A stretch of DNA of 64,000 nucleotides from Rhodopseudomonas sp. (GCF_013377015.1 NZ_JACABA010000001.1:579554-643553), one strand, 5' to 3'. Counted from the stretch's first letter, positions 45,294 through 54,381 are shown. Notes: generated by a model from the letters alone, not told the origin. A program made the numbers and translations.

Positions 45294-45968
45294 TCACTCC
45301 AGCCGGTCATCTTCATCGGGCTCGGCAGCCGAGGTCGCCTCCGCCACCACGCGCGCAGCCTGCTCCAGCGCGAAGCCGGTCGCCCCGGTCTTGAGACGGT
45401 CGCCGGCCGCGGCGAACATCTCCGCCTCGACCTTGGTCGGCGGCAGCGACGCCGCGATCCCGGCGCCGATCACCACGCCCACCGCGCCCAGCATCAAGGG
45501 CTGTTCGTTGAACAACTCGCTCAGGCGCGAGCGCGCGCCGGCGACCAGATCGGCGCCGGCATTCGGAACCGATCGACCGAAATCCGCCGCCTGCTCCGCC
45601 AAACCGGAGCCGTAGCGCGTGGCGCGATCGATCGCCGCCGCGCCGCTGTCGCGTACCACGCGGCTCGCGGAATCCGCGATCGCGCTGGCCTCATGGGTTA
45701 CTTCCGACAACCGCTCGCCGAGCGCGTCGACCCCGTGCCTGACTGCCGAACGCCCCTTCGACAGCGCGTCGGTGGCCACATCGGACAGCCGATCGAGACC
45801 GGCATCGTGCGCCAGCCTTGTGGTGCGATCGACGGTCTTGCCGCCGGTGAACAACCACAGCAGCCCCGCCCCGATCAGCGCCGTGGACACTGGATTGCGC
45901 CGCAGCGCGTCGCCGAGGTCATGAACAAAGTGAGCTGCCTTTTGCTCGACTGACGAACGATCGGTCAT
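45294..45968 (-). CDS. glycine-zipper-like envelope stress protein
   Basis: 224 residues. Two short hydrophobic spans with small residues (T-A-L-I-G-A-G-L-L-W-L-F near 30 and L-G-A-V-G-V-V-I-G-A-G-I-A near 160) flank a long amphipathic helical stretch rich in alanine, serine and charged residues (S-R-V-V-R-D-S-G-A-A-A-I-D). No named family recognised. It is the last gene of the DUF3618 operon, overlapping the holin-like gene by four bases. Confidence 0.75.
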   Translation of the reverse strand: MTDRSSVEQKAAHFVHDLGDALRRNPVSTALIGAGLLWLFTGGKTVDRTTRLAHDAGLDRLSDVATDALSKGRSAVRHGVDALGERLSEVTHEASAIADSASRVVRDSGAAAIDRATRYGSGLAEQAADFGRSVPNAGADLVAGARSRLSELFNEQPLMLGAVGVVIGAGIAASLPPTKVEAEMFAAAGDRLKTGATGFALEQAARVVAEATSAAEPDEDDRLE

Positions 45969-46357
45969 CGGACCATCTCCTTGGCCGCGACCTTGTCGCG
46001 CTGCAATTGGTCGAGCGTCACCGCGGGACTGAGCGCCCCGCCGGATAATCTGCCGATTCCGATCCAGATCAGCACCGCTGCAATCATTGCAGCGCCGGCG
46101 CCGGTGATCAGATAGGCGACCGACGGCGCGATTCCGTTTTCCACCAGCGCGGCCGCGATCGCCAACAGGATCAGCACCAGCGCCGCGATGCAGATCGCGA
46201 CTCCGGCGCCGATCAGCGCCGCGGCGCGGCCGACCTGACTGGCTTTGTCGGACATTTCCGCGCGTGCCAGTTCGAATTCGTTGCCGACCAGATTTGCCAA
46301 CTGACCGAACGCATCGCTGATCAGTTCGGGGATCGAGCGATTACTTGGTGAACTCAT
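45965..46357 (-). CDS. phage holin-like (DUF1469-type) membrane protein
   Basis: 130 residues from the ATG at 46357. An N-terminal amphipathic part (L-A-N-L-V-G-N-E-F-E-L-A-R-A-E-M) precedes two adjacent hydrophobic hairpin helices (G-V-A-I-C-I-A-A-L-V-L-I-L-L-A-I and A-Y-L-I-T-G-A-G-A-A-M-I-A-A-V). This matches the holin superfamily III/DUF1469 layout frequent in rhizobial stress operons; it need not be a lysis protein. It overlaps its two neighbours in the operon. Confidence 0.8.
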   Translation of the reverse strand: MSSPSNRSIPELISDAFGQLANLVGNEFELARAEMSDKASQVGRAAALIGAGVAICIAALVLILLAIAAALVENGIAPSVAYLITGAGAAMIAAVLIWIGIGRLSGGALSPAVTLDQLQRDKVAAKEMVR

Positions 46358-46982
46358 CGCGATATCCCCGATTGTCGTCGTTGGACGTCGAATTCGACGC
46401 CGTGTCGCGGCGGGATTCGGCCGCACTGTCGCTCGACGAACCGACGTCGCCCGAACTCTTCAGGAAGCGCACCGCGCCGAACCCGGCGAGCACCGCGAGC
46501 CCGAGAAACGCGGTCGGCTGCCGCCTGGCGAAGGATTGCACCCCGGCCACCAGATCCTGGATATTGCCGTGCTGAACAGTGTCGGCGACCTCCTCCACGC
46601 GCGCCGCGGCCTTGCGCATATAGACCGCGGCAATCGGCAGTTCGTCGTCGAACTCGCGCGCGGCGCGGCGGATCGCGTCGGCCAGGTGAACGGCATAGTC
46701 CGCGCCCGCATTCTTCTGGCTGTTGGCACGATCCTTCAGTGTCTCGCCGGCTTGCGAGGCGAACTCCTTCGCCGCTTCGGCGAATTCCGCAGCCTGCGCC
46801 TTCACCGACTCGGCCGAGGCTTCGGCAACGTCGGCAACCTTGTCCTTCAGGTCGCGTCCCGCGGCCATCGCCTGCTCCGCCATCTCGTGCACCTGCTGCC
46901 GTTTCGTCTTGCCGCCACCACCCGACGCGGATTTCGAGCCGACATCGGGCGCGTCGATGATCGTGGTCTCTTGCTCGGCCAT
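46341..46982 (-). CDS. alanine-rich amphipathic stress protein with C-terminal anchor
   Basis: 213 residues from the ATG at 46982 (GGAG at suitable spacing; an ATG at 47000 gives six more residues). The body (residues 30-130) is a long charged amphipathic helix (A-E-A-S-A-E-S-V-K-A-Q-A-A-E-F-A-E-A-A-K-E-F). A short hydrophobic segment (F-L-G-L-A-V-L-A-G-F-G-A-V) is at about residue 165-180. It resembles DUF883/nutrient-deprivation-induced-type proteins, but no exact family can be named. Middle gene of the operon. Confidence 0.7.
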   Translation of the reverse strand: MAEQETTIIDAPDVGSKSASGGGGKTKRQQVHEMAEQAMAAGRDLKDKVADVAEASAESVKAQAAEFAEAAKEFASQAGETLKDRANSQKNAGADYAVHLADAIRRAAREFDDELPIAAVYMRKAAARVEEVADTVQHGNIQDLVAGVQSFARRQPTAFLGLAVLAGFGAVRFLKSSGDVGSSSDSAAESRRDTASNSTSNDDNRGYRDEFTK

Positions 46983-47005
46983 CACTCGGTCTCCATCCAT
47001 GACTG

Positions 47006-48172
47006 TCAGTGTTTGTTCTGCGACGGCGTCTCGAATGACGACGCTGCGGCCTCCGCGACCTTGCGGGCGCGCGGACCGATGTCTGTTACATTCCCGGTCA
47101 CGCCCAGCTCGCCCGACTCGGCATCCTGCGCTGTCCGCGACGCGCCTTCTGCTGCTTTTGCGCGGTTGATCGGGTCGTTGCCAGCGCTACCGGCCGGTTC
47201 GCGGTGGTGCCGGAAATGCGGAATCGCGCTGGCGAGCAGACCGCCAAGCACCAGTCCGACGCCCGCCACCAGCAACGGATGGTTGCCGACGGTTTCGACC
47301 AAGGTCTTGCCGGCCTGATCGCCGAGATCGGCGGCGCGCTCCCGAACTTTCGCCGCGGATTCCCGGCTCGCGGCGGCGGCCTCACCGATGCTGCTGCGAA
47401 GCCGGGCCGCGGCGTCGGTGGCGCTGTCGCGCGCCGAAGCGGCTGTGTCGCGGATCGAACCCGCCACCGCATCGGTCAGCCCGGCGCCCTTGTCGGCAAT
47501 GTCGTGGGCCTCGGTGGCGAAAGCCTCGCCGGCCGCGGTGGCGCGGCGGCGCAGATCGTCGACCCCGGAGTTGACGGTGTCGGTGACGGTCTTGCCGAAT
47601 TCGTCGGCTTTGTCCTTCCATTCGGCGGCGGTCGAGGCCGCAGCCTGCCGGAATTGCGCGGCGCGCGACGACGCGGCGTCGCCGGCCGCATGCAGCGTGC
47701 CGGAGGCGTATTGCGCGGCGGCCGTCGCGGTGTCGGTGGCGTCGGCGCCGAAATCCCGGGCGCGACGCTCGACCTCGCCGGCGAAATCGACCGCGGCATC
47801 GGAAGCCTTCTGCGTCACCTGCTGGCCGGACTTCGAGCCGGCCAGATACAGGCCGGCGCCGACCATCAGCACCGGCGCGGGGATCGCCCGCAGCAGCCTG
47901 AACAACGGGTATGCGAGGGTCGCGCCGACCGCGACCGCCTGCACCGGATTGGTGCGCGCGGCATGGGTGACGCGATCGACCAGGGCCTCGCCCCGGGTTT
48001 TGAAATAGTCGCTCATTTCGGCCTTGATGGCGCTGGGCGAAATCCGCTCGCGCAGATCGTCCGCGGTTTGCCCGACCGTGGTCCGCAGCTGATCCACGGT
48101 CTGGGTCAGTTCGGCCCGGGCACGCTCGGTGTCCCGCTTGATCTCTTCCATTGAACGGGCGTCATGTGCCAT
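47006..48172 (-). CDS. DUF3618-domain membrane protein
   Basis: 388 residues. The N-terminal M-E-E-I-K-R-D-T-E-R-A-R-A-E-L-T-Q-T-V is the DUF3618 signature (residues 9-50). One span follows (about 92-110, A-P-V-L-M-V-G-A-G-L-Y-L-A-G), then a long alanine-rich amphipathic region (150-300) and a second span (about 302-322). First gene of the operon, with GGAGG before its start and an EcfG-like promoter upstream. Confidence 0.85.
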   Translation of the reverse strand: MAHDARSMEEIKRDTERARAELTQTVDQLRTTVGQTADDLRERISPSAIKAEMSDYFKTRGEALVDRVTHAARTNPVQAVAVGATLAYPLFRLLRAIPAPVLMVGAGLYLAGSKSGQQVTQKASDAAVDFAGEVERRARDFGADATDTATAAAQYASGTLHAAGDAASSRAAQFRQAAASTAAEWKDKADEFGKTVTDTVNSGVDDLRRRATAAGEAFATEAHDIADKGAGLTDAVAGSIRDTAASARDSATDAAARLRSSIGEAAAASRESAAKVRERAADLGDQAGKTLVETVGNHPLLVAGVGLVLGGLLASAIPHFRHHREPAGSAGNDPINRAKAAEGASRTAQDAESGELGVTGNVTDIGPRARKVAEAAASSFETPSQNKH

Positions 48173-48201
48173 GGCCTGCCTCCAAAAAAATGTAAGCGTC
48201 C

Positions 48202-48226
48202 AACTCGGCAGGATCAGCTAGGTTCC
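48202..48226 (-). promoter_or_regulatory. EcfG-like promoter of the DUF3618 operon
   Basis: Reading leftward, GGAAC (48226-48222) is followed by 16 bases and AGTT (48205-48202), one mismatch from the EcfG consensus CGTT at -10. It lies about 30 bases upstream of the DUF3618 start codon at 48172. Confidence 0.55.
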
Positions 48227-48364
48227 TTTTCGCGCGATTCAATCGAATGGCGATGCGGAAAATGCTGTCGAACGCAGCGTTTGGCCGTGTCGCCCAAGAA
48301 TACCAGCTCGACCCGGCCGGCTTTCGCTCGCGAAACGACGGCCCCAGCCTAACAGGGATGATCG

Positions 48365-49876
48365 ATGGCTCTCAAGGATTTTGCATTTTCCGACGTCTAT
48401 CGCCGCAACGCGACGCTGTTCCCCGACCGCACCGCGATCGTGTTCGGTGGCGAGCGGATCAGCCACCTCGCCTATCTGCGACGGGTGGAGCGGCTCGCGG
48501 CGGGGCTGGCCCGCGAAGGCGTCAAGCCGGGCGACCGGGTCGCCATCCTGTCGCAAAACTGTCTGGAAATGATCGACCTGATCGGCGCGGTGGCGCTGAT
48601 CGGCGCGATCCTGCTGCCGGTCAACTTCCGGCTCAATGCCGAGGAGATCGGCTACGTCCTCAGCGACGGCGCACCGGTGCTGGCGGTCGCCGGGCCGGAA
48701 TATCAGGACATCATCGCCGCGCTGCAGCCGTCGCTGCCGAGCGTGCGGCGCTATTTCGGCATCGGCGGCTGCGCCGCGCCGTTCGCGCCGTTTGCCGAAC
48801 TCGCCGACGCCGATGGCGCAGTGCCCGAAAATGACGTCAGCGCCGACGATGGCTTCGTCATCATCCACACCGCCGCGGTCGGCGGCAAGCCGCGCGGCGC
48901 GCTGCTGTCGCAAGCCAATCTGCTCGCCGCGCAAAGTTCGCTGGTGCAGGCCTGGGGCCTCACTGAACACGACGTCAATCTCGGGCTGTTGCCACTGTTT
49001 CACGTCACCGGCCTCGGGCTGATGCTGACCGCGCAGCAGGCCGGCGGCGCCAGCGTGATCGCCGCGAAGTTCGACCCGGCGCAGGCCGCGCGCGACATCG
49101 CCGCCGAGAAGATCACGGTGATGGCGGTGTTCGCGCCGATGCTGGCCAACATCATGGATCAGGCCGGCCCCGGCGAATTGGCGAGCCTGCGCGCGGTCAC
49201 CGGGCTCGACACGCCCGAGACCATCGAACGGTTCGAGGCGATGTGCCCGAATGCGCGGTTCTGGGCGACCTTCGGACAATCCGAGACCTCGGGCCTGGCG
49301 ACGCTGTCGCCGTATCGCGACCGGCCGAAATCCGCCGGCCGACCACTGTTCGGGCGCAACATCGCGGTGCTCGACGCCGCCGACAAGCCGCTGCCGAGCG
49401 GAGAGGTCGGCGAGATCGCGCTGCGCGGTCCCACCGTATTCAAGGGCTATTGGAACAACGACGCCGCCACCGCCCATACCTTCCGCAACGGCTGGCATCA
49501 CACCGGCGACATGGGGAAGTTCGATGCCGACGGCTATCTCTGGTACGCCGGCCGCGCTCCGGAGAAGGAGCTGATCAAGACCGGCGGCGAGAACGTCTAT
49601 CCGGCCGAGGTCGAGAATGCGATCCGACTGCATCCGGCGATCGCCGAGGTCGCGGTAATCGGAGTGCCCGACCCGCAATGGAGCGAAGCGATCAAGGCGA
49701 TCTGTGTGCTGCGCGCGGGAGCCGCCGCTACCGCCGAGGATATCGCCGACTTCGTCGCCGGACACATCGCGCGTTACAAGAAGCCGAAACACGTGGTGTT
49801 CGTCGCTTCGTTGCCGAAGACCGACAAGGGCGAGACCGACCGCGCCGCGGTGAAGGCCGCGCATGGCGAGGGGTAG
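48365..49876 (+). CDS. acyl-CoA synthetase-like (AMP-binding) protein
   Basis: 503 residues. The ANL scaffold is complete: the A3-like loop H-T-A-A-V-G-G-K-P-R-G-A, T-F-G-Q-S-E-T-S-G (A5), Y-W-N-N-D-A ... H-H-T-G-D-M-G-K-F-D-A-D-G (A7) and a C-terminal domain ending L-P-K-T-D-K-G-E-T-D-R. The lysine of the A10 motif (P-K-T-x-x-G-K) is replaced by glutamate. This lysine is normally essential for the adenylation step, so catalysis may be limited to part of the reaction or another substrate. Rightward, divergent from the DUF3618 operon. Confidence 0.9.
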   Translation: MALKDFAFSDVYRRNATLFPDRTAIVFGGERISHLAYLRRVERLAAGLAREGVKPGDRVAILSQNCLEMIDLIGAVALIGAILLPVNFRLNAEEIGYVLSDGAPVLAVAGPEYQDIIAALQPSLPSVRRYFGIGGCAAPFAPFAELADADGAVPENDVSADDGFVIIHTAAVGGKPRGALLSQANLLAAQSSLVQAWGLTEHDVNLGLLPLFHVTGLGLMLTAQQAGGASVIAAKFDPAQAARDIAAEKITVMAVFAPMLANIMDQAGPGELASLRAVTGLDTPETIERFEAMCPNARFWATFGQSETSGLATLSPYRDRPKSAGRPLFGRNIAVLDAADKPLPSGEVGEIALRGPTVFKGYWNNDAATAHTFRNGWHHTGDMGKFDADGYLWYAGRAPEKELIKTGGENVYPAEVENAIRLHPAIAEVAVIGVPDPQWSEAIKAICVLRAGAAATAEDIADFVAGHIARYKKPKHVVFVASLPKTDKGETDRAAVKAAHGEG

Positions 49877-49884
49877 AGTAACTG

Positions 49885-49994
49885 GTCATTCCAGGGCGTG
49901 AGCAGCGTAGCTGCGAACGAACCCGGATTCCTGCCCAAGCACCAGACCGAGATTCCGGGTTCGCTCGGCCTGTGGCCTCGCGCCCCGGCATGAC
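49885..49994. repeat. palindromic intergenic repeat, family A (copy 6)
   Basis: 110 bases with family A ends and arms, between the convergent acyl-CoA synthetase and tonB genes. Confidence 0.85.
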
Positions 49995-50001
49995 ATCGCA
50001 A

Positions 50002-50850
50002 TCAGCGCAGCGAGAACCGCACCGGCACGGTGAAGCTCAGCGATGATTGCGTCAGCTCCGGCGGGAACGACGGCAGCGGCTGAGCGCGGCGGATCATCGC
50101 CAGGGTTTCGGCGTCGAGCGCCGGGTGTCCGGATGAGCCGGCGAGCCGGCTGCCGAGCACCTGGCCACTGCGACCCACGGTGAAGCTCAGCATCGCCGTG
50201 CCCTGCTCGCCGGCGGATTTGGCGCCGGAGGGATATTGCTTGAAGCGTTGCAGATGCGCAGCGAGCTGGTCGCGATAGGACGGCAGCGCGGCCGCGGCCG
50301 CGACGCCAGCCGTCGCAAGCGACGCCATCGCGGCGCGCCGCTCGGCTTTCGGCGGCGCGCTGGTGCGCGGCGCCGGCGGTTGTGCCGACGCGTGGCTGGC
50401 TTCGACATGCAGCGGCTGCGGCTTCGGCTGCGTCACCAGCTTCGGGGAATCCCGCTCGATTTTTTTGACCGGTTCAGGCTTCGCCGGCGCCGGCTCTGCC
50501 TTGCGTTCCGGCGGCAATTCGACTTCCGGCTTCGGCTGCGGCGGGACCGGTTCGATCTTCCGCTCGACCGGCTGCTGGTGCTGGGGCGCAGGCTCGGGAG
50601 TGGCCGCGGTCGCCTGCTGCATCTCCGGGCCGGGCGCGGCATCGAGCAGTTGCGCGGCGGGCGCTGAGGCCGCCGGCGCCAGATCGACCATAATCGCGGG
50701 AATCGCGACGCCCGGTGGCGGCGTCTGCTGATACCAGGCGAGCCCCGCCGCGATCAGCCCGAGATGCGCCGCCACGATGACGATGGCGGACGCGGCCCAG
50801 TGCGTCACCCCGGCTTGATCGGTCGGACGATGTAGCGCGAAGGCGTTCAT
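50002..50850 (-). CDS. tonB: TonB-family energy-transducing protein
   Basis: 282 residues. One N-terminal span (about 22-40), a long proline/glutamate/lysine-rich spacer (about 60-180) that crosses the periplasm, and a C-terminal TonB domain (Y-P-S-G-A ... G-T-A-M-L-S-F-T-V-G-R-S-G ... G-H-P-A-L-D-A-E-T-L). It passes the proton-motive force to outer-membrane receptors. It overlaps exbD by four bases. Confidence 0.94.
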   Translation of the reverse strand: MNAFALHRPTDQAGVTHWAASAIVIVAAHLGLIAAGLAWYQQTPPPGVAIPAIMVDLAPAASAPAAQLLDAAPGPEMQQATAATPEPAPQHQQPVERKIEPVPPQPKPEVELPPERKAEPAPAKPEPVKKIERDSPKLVTQPKPQPLHVEASHASAQPPAPRTSAPPKAERRAAMASLATAGVAAAAALPSYRDQLAAHLQRFKQYPSGAKSAGEQGTAMLSFTVGRSGQVLGSRLAGSSGHPALDAETLAMIRRAQPLPSFPPELTQSSLSFTVPVRFSLR

Positions 50851-51287
50851 TGCGGCTCGCTGCGTCCGTCGAGACCAACCAGAGCAATCTTCAGATAGCC
50901 GGCATTACGCAACAGGTTCATCACCTGCATCAGGTCGCCGTAGCTGACCACCTTGTCGGCGCGCAGGAAGATCCGCTCGTCCCTGTTGCCCTTGGTCGCG
51001 GTCGCGAGCGCGTCGCCGAGCGCATCGCGTGCGATTGCCGCCTCGCCGACCGCGAGCGAAAGATCCGGCTTCACCGTGACGAACACCGGCCGATCCGGCC
51101 GTGGCTGCGGTTCGGCGGCGCTGGCCGGCAGATCAACGCCGATATCGACGGTGGCGAGCGGCGCCGCCACCATGAAGATGATCAGCAGCACCAGCATCAC
51201 ATCGATGAACGGCGTGACGTTGATCTCATGCGCCTCGCTGAGATCGTCGTCCGGGAAAATCTGCCGTCGGCCGAGTCGCACGCCCAT
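50847..51287 (-). CDS. exbD: ExbD
   Basis: 146 residues. One span (about 27-45) with the conserved aspartate D29 in I-N-V-T-P-F-I-D-V-M-L-V-L-L-I-I-F-M, then a periplasmic domain. The ExbB-ExbD channel couples proton flow to TonB. Three bases after exbB. Confidence 0.95.
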   Translation of the reverse strand: MGVRLGRRQIFPDDDLSEAHEINVTPFIDVMLVLLIIFMVAAPLATVDIGVDLPASAAEPQPRPDRPVFVTVKPDLSLAVGEAAIARDALGDALATATKGNRDERIFLRADKVVSYGDLMQVMNLLRNAGYLKIALVGLDGRSEPQ

Positions 51288-51290
51288 GAT

Positions 51291-52091
51291 CTACTCCGCG
51301 GCGCGCGACGCCGGCCGCGCCGAGCGGCCGCGGTCGCGGCTGACCAGCAGCAGCACCTGCGCCGAGGCATCGCCCAGCAGCGCCCGATAGGCGCCGATCT
51401 GGCGGACCAGATGATTGTAGATCACCACCGCGGGAATCGCCGCGACCAGTCCCAGCGCGGTGGCGAGTAGCGCCTCCGCGATGCCGGGCGCGACGACCGC
51501 CAGATTGGTGGTGTGCGCCTCGGAGATGCCGATGAACGCATTCATGATGCCCCACACCGTGCCGAACAGGCCGACGAACGGCGCCACCGCGCCGATCGTC
51601 GCCAGCACGCCGGTGCCGCGCGCGATCCTCCGCGACATCGCAGCCTCGACCCGCTCCAACCGCAGCGCCACCCGTTCCTTGAAATCATTGTCGAAGCTCC
51701 AGCCCGACAGGCTGGCCTCGCGCGCTGCCGACTGGATCAGCTGCGCCACCGCGTCGCGGCCTTCGGCGCTGTCGTGCTCGAGCTGCGCCAGCGTGGTGTC
51801 GCTCTCGAGCCCCGCGAGGCGTTGCCGCGCCAGCGCGGTCGCGCGGCGCAGTTCGATCGATTTCGACAGCCACACCGTCCAGGTTGCCAGCGACGCCAGC
51901 GCCAGCCCGACCATCACCGCCTTCACCACCACATCGGCGTTGACGAACATGCCCCAGGGCGACAGGTTGCGCGGCAGCAGCGCGGTGTCGGTGGCGGCGA
52001 AACCCGCGTCCGCCCAACTGCCGACAGCCAACGCGATCAGCGCGGCCGTCCGCAGTGTCCAGCGAGAAATGGCGATCCGGTGTGGCGGCAT
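51291..52091 (-). CDS. exbB: ExbB (tonB-system energiser)
   Basis: 266 residues from the ATG at 52091, with AAGGA seven bases upstream; the frame remains open far upstream but that part is antisense to the enoyl-CoA hydratase gene. N-terminal signal-like segment, then three spans, including G-A-V-A-P-F-V-G-L-F-G-T-V-W-G-I-M and G-I-A-E-A-L-L-A-T-A-L-G-L-V-A-A-I-P-A-V, as in ExbB/TolQ. First gene of exbB-exbD-tonB. Confidence 0.94.
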   Translation of the reverse strand: MPPHRIAISRWTLRTAALIALAVGSWADAGFAATDTALLPRNLSPWGMFVNADVVVKAVMVGLALASLATWTVWLSKSIELRRATALARQRLAGLESDTTLAQLEHDSAEGRDAVAQLIQSAAREASLSGWSFDNDFKERVALRLERVEAAMSRRIARGTGVLATIGAVAPFVGLFGTVWGIMNAFIGISEAHTTNLAVVAPGIAEALLATALGLVAAIPAVVIYNHLVRQIGAYRALLGDASAQVLLLVSRDRGRSARPASRAAE

Positions 52092-52183
52092 CGGTGTCCT
52101 TCGGTGCGGCGGATTGGCCCGCGGTCGTATCGCACGGATCAAGCCGACCAGAAAATCAAATCTGGCCGCGGGATCGGCGCCGG

Positions 52184-52211
52184 CGCAGCCAGATTGCGTG
52201 TTCTGGCTGCG
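52184..52211. promoter_or_regulatory. inverted repeat between exbB and enoyl-CoA hydratase
   Basis: CGCAGCCAG and CTGGCTGCG, exact nine-base arms with a ten-base spacer, in the 282-base divergent promoter region. It could be an operator for either operon. No Fur-like or Irr-like box was recognised. Confidence 0.4.
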
Positions 52212-52373
52212 GAACAATTGATCCGGCGCAAATCGCGGTGGAATCCGCGGCACGGAATATCGTCCGCCGTGTCCCCCACAGATGACGTTTGCGGTCGCGG
52301 CGCCGACCTGCCAGACTATGCGTAACAGCAAACGGTGGCGGTGGCCGCCGAACAAGAAGAAACGGGAGGATGC

Positions 52374-53228
52374 ATGAGCACCTATGAGACCATCGTGGTC
52401 GAACGTCCGGACCCGCGCGTCGCGCGCGTGGTGATGAATCGCCCAGCGGCGCGCAATGCGCAGAACCTGCAGATGACCTACGACCTCAACGCCGCGTTCG
52501 ACGCCGCGGTGCAGGACGACGCCGTCAAGGTCATCATCCTGGCCGGCAACGGGCCGCATTTTTCCGCCGGTCACGACCTGCGACCCGGCGCCAAGAACCA
52601 GGCCGGCATCGACTTCGCGCCGATCGGGAGCTGGGGCGGCTTTCGCGAGCCGAACGCGCACGGCCGCTTCGCCCGCGAACAGGAAATCTATCTGCAGATC
52701 ACAAGGCGCTGGCGCAATCTCGCCAAGCCGATGATCGCCGAGGTGCACGGCAAATGCATCGCCGGCGGGCTGATGCTGGCCTGGGCCTGCGACCTGATCG
52801 TCGCCGGCGACAACGCCGAATTCTGCGATCCGGTGGTGACGATGGGGGTCTGCGGCGTCGAATGGTTCGTGCATCCGTGGGAGCTCGGGCCGCGCAAGGC
52901 CAAGGAGCTGCTGTTCACCGCCGATAGCTGGAGCGCCGACGAGGCGCACCGGCTCGGCATGGTCAACCACGTGGTGCCGGCCGCCGAACTGACCGCGTTC
53001 ACGCTGGCGCTGGCGCAGAAGATCGCCGCCAAGCCGGCCTTCGCGCTGAAGCTGACCAAGGAAGCCGTCAACCGCTCGGTCGACGTGATGGGGCAGCCGG
53101 CGGCGATCGATCAGGCCTTCGCGCTGCATCAGCTCTGCCACGCGCATAACCTGCAGGAGTTCGGCATGGTGGTCGATCCGGCGGGTCTGCACCCGTCGGT
53201 GCGCAAACAGGCCGAGGTCAAGGCATAA
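52374..53228 (+). CDS. enoyl-CoA hydratase/isomerase family protein
   Basis: 284 residues from the ATG at 52374, preceded by GGGAGGA. The crotonase core is present: H-F-S-A-G-H-D-L (first oxyanion loop), H-G-K-C-I-A-G-G-L-M-L (second) and the E-F-C-D-P-V active-site segment (the position of one catalytic acid). Hydration or isomerisation of an acyl-CoA in the pathway of the two downstream dehydrogenases is expected. It ends two bases before the next gene. Confidence 0.92.
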   Translation: MSTYETIVVERPDPRVARVVMNRPAARNAQNLQMTYDLNAAFDAAVQDDAVKVIILAGNGPHFSAGHDLRPGAKNQAGIDFAPIGSWGGFREPNAHGRFAREQEIYLQITRRWRNLAKPMIAEVHGKCIAGGLMLAWACDLIVAGDNAEFCDPVVTMGVCGVEWFVHPWELGPRKAKELLFTADSWSADEAHRLGMVNHVVPAAELTAFTLALAQKIAAKPAFALKLTKEAVNRSVDVMGQPAAIDQAFALHQLCHAHNLQEFGMVVDPAGLHPSVRKQAEVKA

Positions 53229-53230
53229 TC

Positions 53231-54364
53231 ATGGATCTCACCCCCAGCGACGAACAGCGACTGCTGCGCGAAAGCGCCGACCGCTTCATCACCGAGACCT
53301 ACACCGCCAAGCTGCGCGAGCAGAACGCCAAGGAGCCGCACGGCTTCAGCGCGGCGATCTGGCGGCAATTCGCCGAGCTCGGCTGGCTGGCGTTGCCGAT
53401 CGACGAGGCCCATGGCGGCATCGGCGGCGGCGCGATCGAGATAGGCATCCTGATGGAGGCGTTCGGCCGCGGCCTGGTGTCGGAGCCCTATCTGGCGACG
53501 GTCGTGCTCGGCGCTGGCCTGGTCGCCCAACATGGCCGCGCCGAGCAAAAGGCCGCCATCCTGCCAAAGGTCGCCGACGGCTCTCTCCATCTGGCATTCG
53601 CGCATTCCGAGCGCGCCGCGCGGTTCGATCTGGCGCGGGTCGACACCGTCGCGCGGCAAGTCGCGGACGGCTGGGTGCTGGACGGCGGCAAGGTCACGGT
53701 GCTCGACGGCCGCGCCGCGCAACAGATCATCGTCTCCGCGCGCGTCGCGGATGGTGGCACGCTACGTCTGTTCCTGCTGCCGCCCGATACGGCGGGCGTG
53801 ACGCTGACCGACTATCCCCGGCTCGGCGGCGGCCACGCCTGCAACCTCGATCTGGAGAATGTGCATCTGCCGGCCGATGCGCTGCTCGGCGACGACAGCG
53901 ACGCCTTGCCGGCGATCGAGGCTGTGATCGACCGGGCGCTGGCGGCGCTCGGCGCCGAAGCGGTCGGCATGATGCAGACTCTGCTCGACACCACGCTGGC
54001 CTACACGAAAATGCGAAAGCAGTTCGGCAAGCCGCTGGCTGCCAACCAGGTGGTGCGGCACCGGCTCACCGACATGTCGGTGCATTGCGACGAGGCACGG
54101 TCGATGGCGCTGCGCGCCGCGCTGAAGGCCGATGCAGAGCCGCGCGAGCGCGGCCGCGCCGCGTCGGGCGCCAAGGCCAAGATCGGCAAGGGCGCGCGCT
54201 TCGTCGCCGAACAGGCGGTGCAGCTGCACGGCGCGATGGGCGTCACCGAGGAGCTCGACGTCGGCGGCTATTTCAAGCGGCTGCTGGCGTTCGAGACGCT
54301 GTTTGGCGGCAGCAATCATCATCTTCGTCGCCACGCCGCGCTCAGCGGCCGGCCGTCCAACTAA
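53231..54364 (+). CDS. acyl-CoA dehydrogenase, small-type subunit
   Basis: 377 residues of the FAD-dependent acyl-CoA dehydrogenase fold (L-T-P-S-D-E-Q-R-L-L-R-E-S opening). At the usual C-terminal catalytic position (Y-E-G-T) it has F-G-G-S-N, so the MCAD glutamate is absent. The helix-G region reads V-I-D-R-A-L-A-A-L-G-A-E, also without the clear glutamate of the partner. It is likely the non-catalytic half of an alpha-beta enzyme, as with PimC/PimD or actinobacterial FadE pairs. Confidence 0.88.
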   Translation: MDLTPSDEQRLLRESADRFITETYTAKLREQNAKEPHGFSAAIWRQFAELGWLALPIDEAHGGIGGGAIEIGILMEAFGRGLVSEPYLATVVLGAGLVAQHGRAEQKAAILPKVADGSLHLAFAHSERAARFDLARVDTVARQVADGWVLDGGKVTVLDGRAAQQIIVSARVADGGTLRLFLLPPDTAGVTLTDYPRLGGGHACNLDLENVHLPADALLGDDSDALPAIEAVIDRALAALGAEAVGMMQTLLDTTLAYTKMRKQFGKPLAANQVVRHRLTDMSVHCDEARSMALRAALKADAEPRERGRAASGAKAKIGKGARFVAEQAVQLHGAMGVTEELDVGGYFKRLLAFETLFGGSNHHLRRHAALSGRPSN

Positions 54365-54381
54365 TCCAGCGGGGCATCGAC

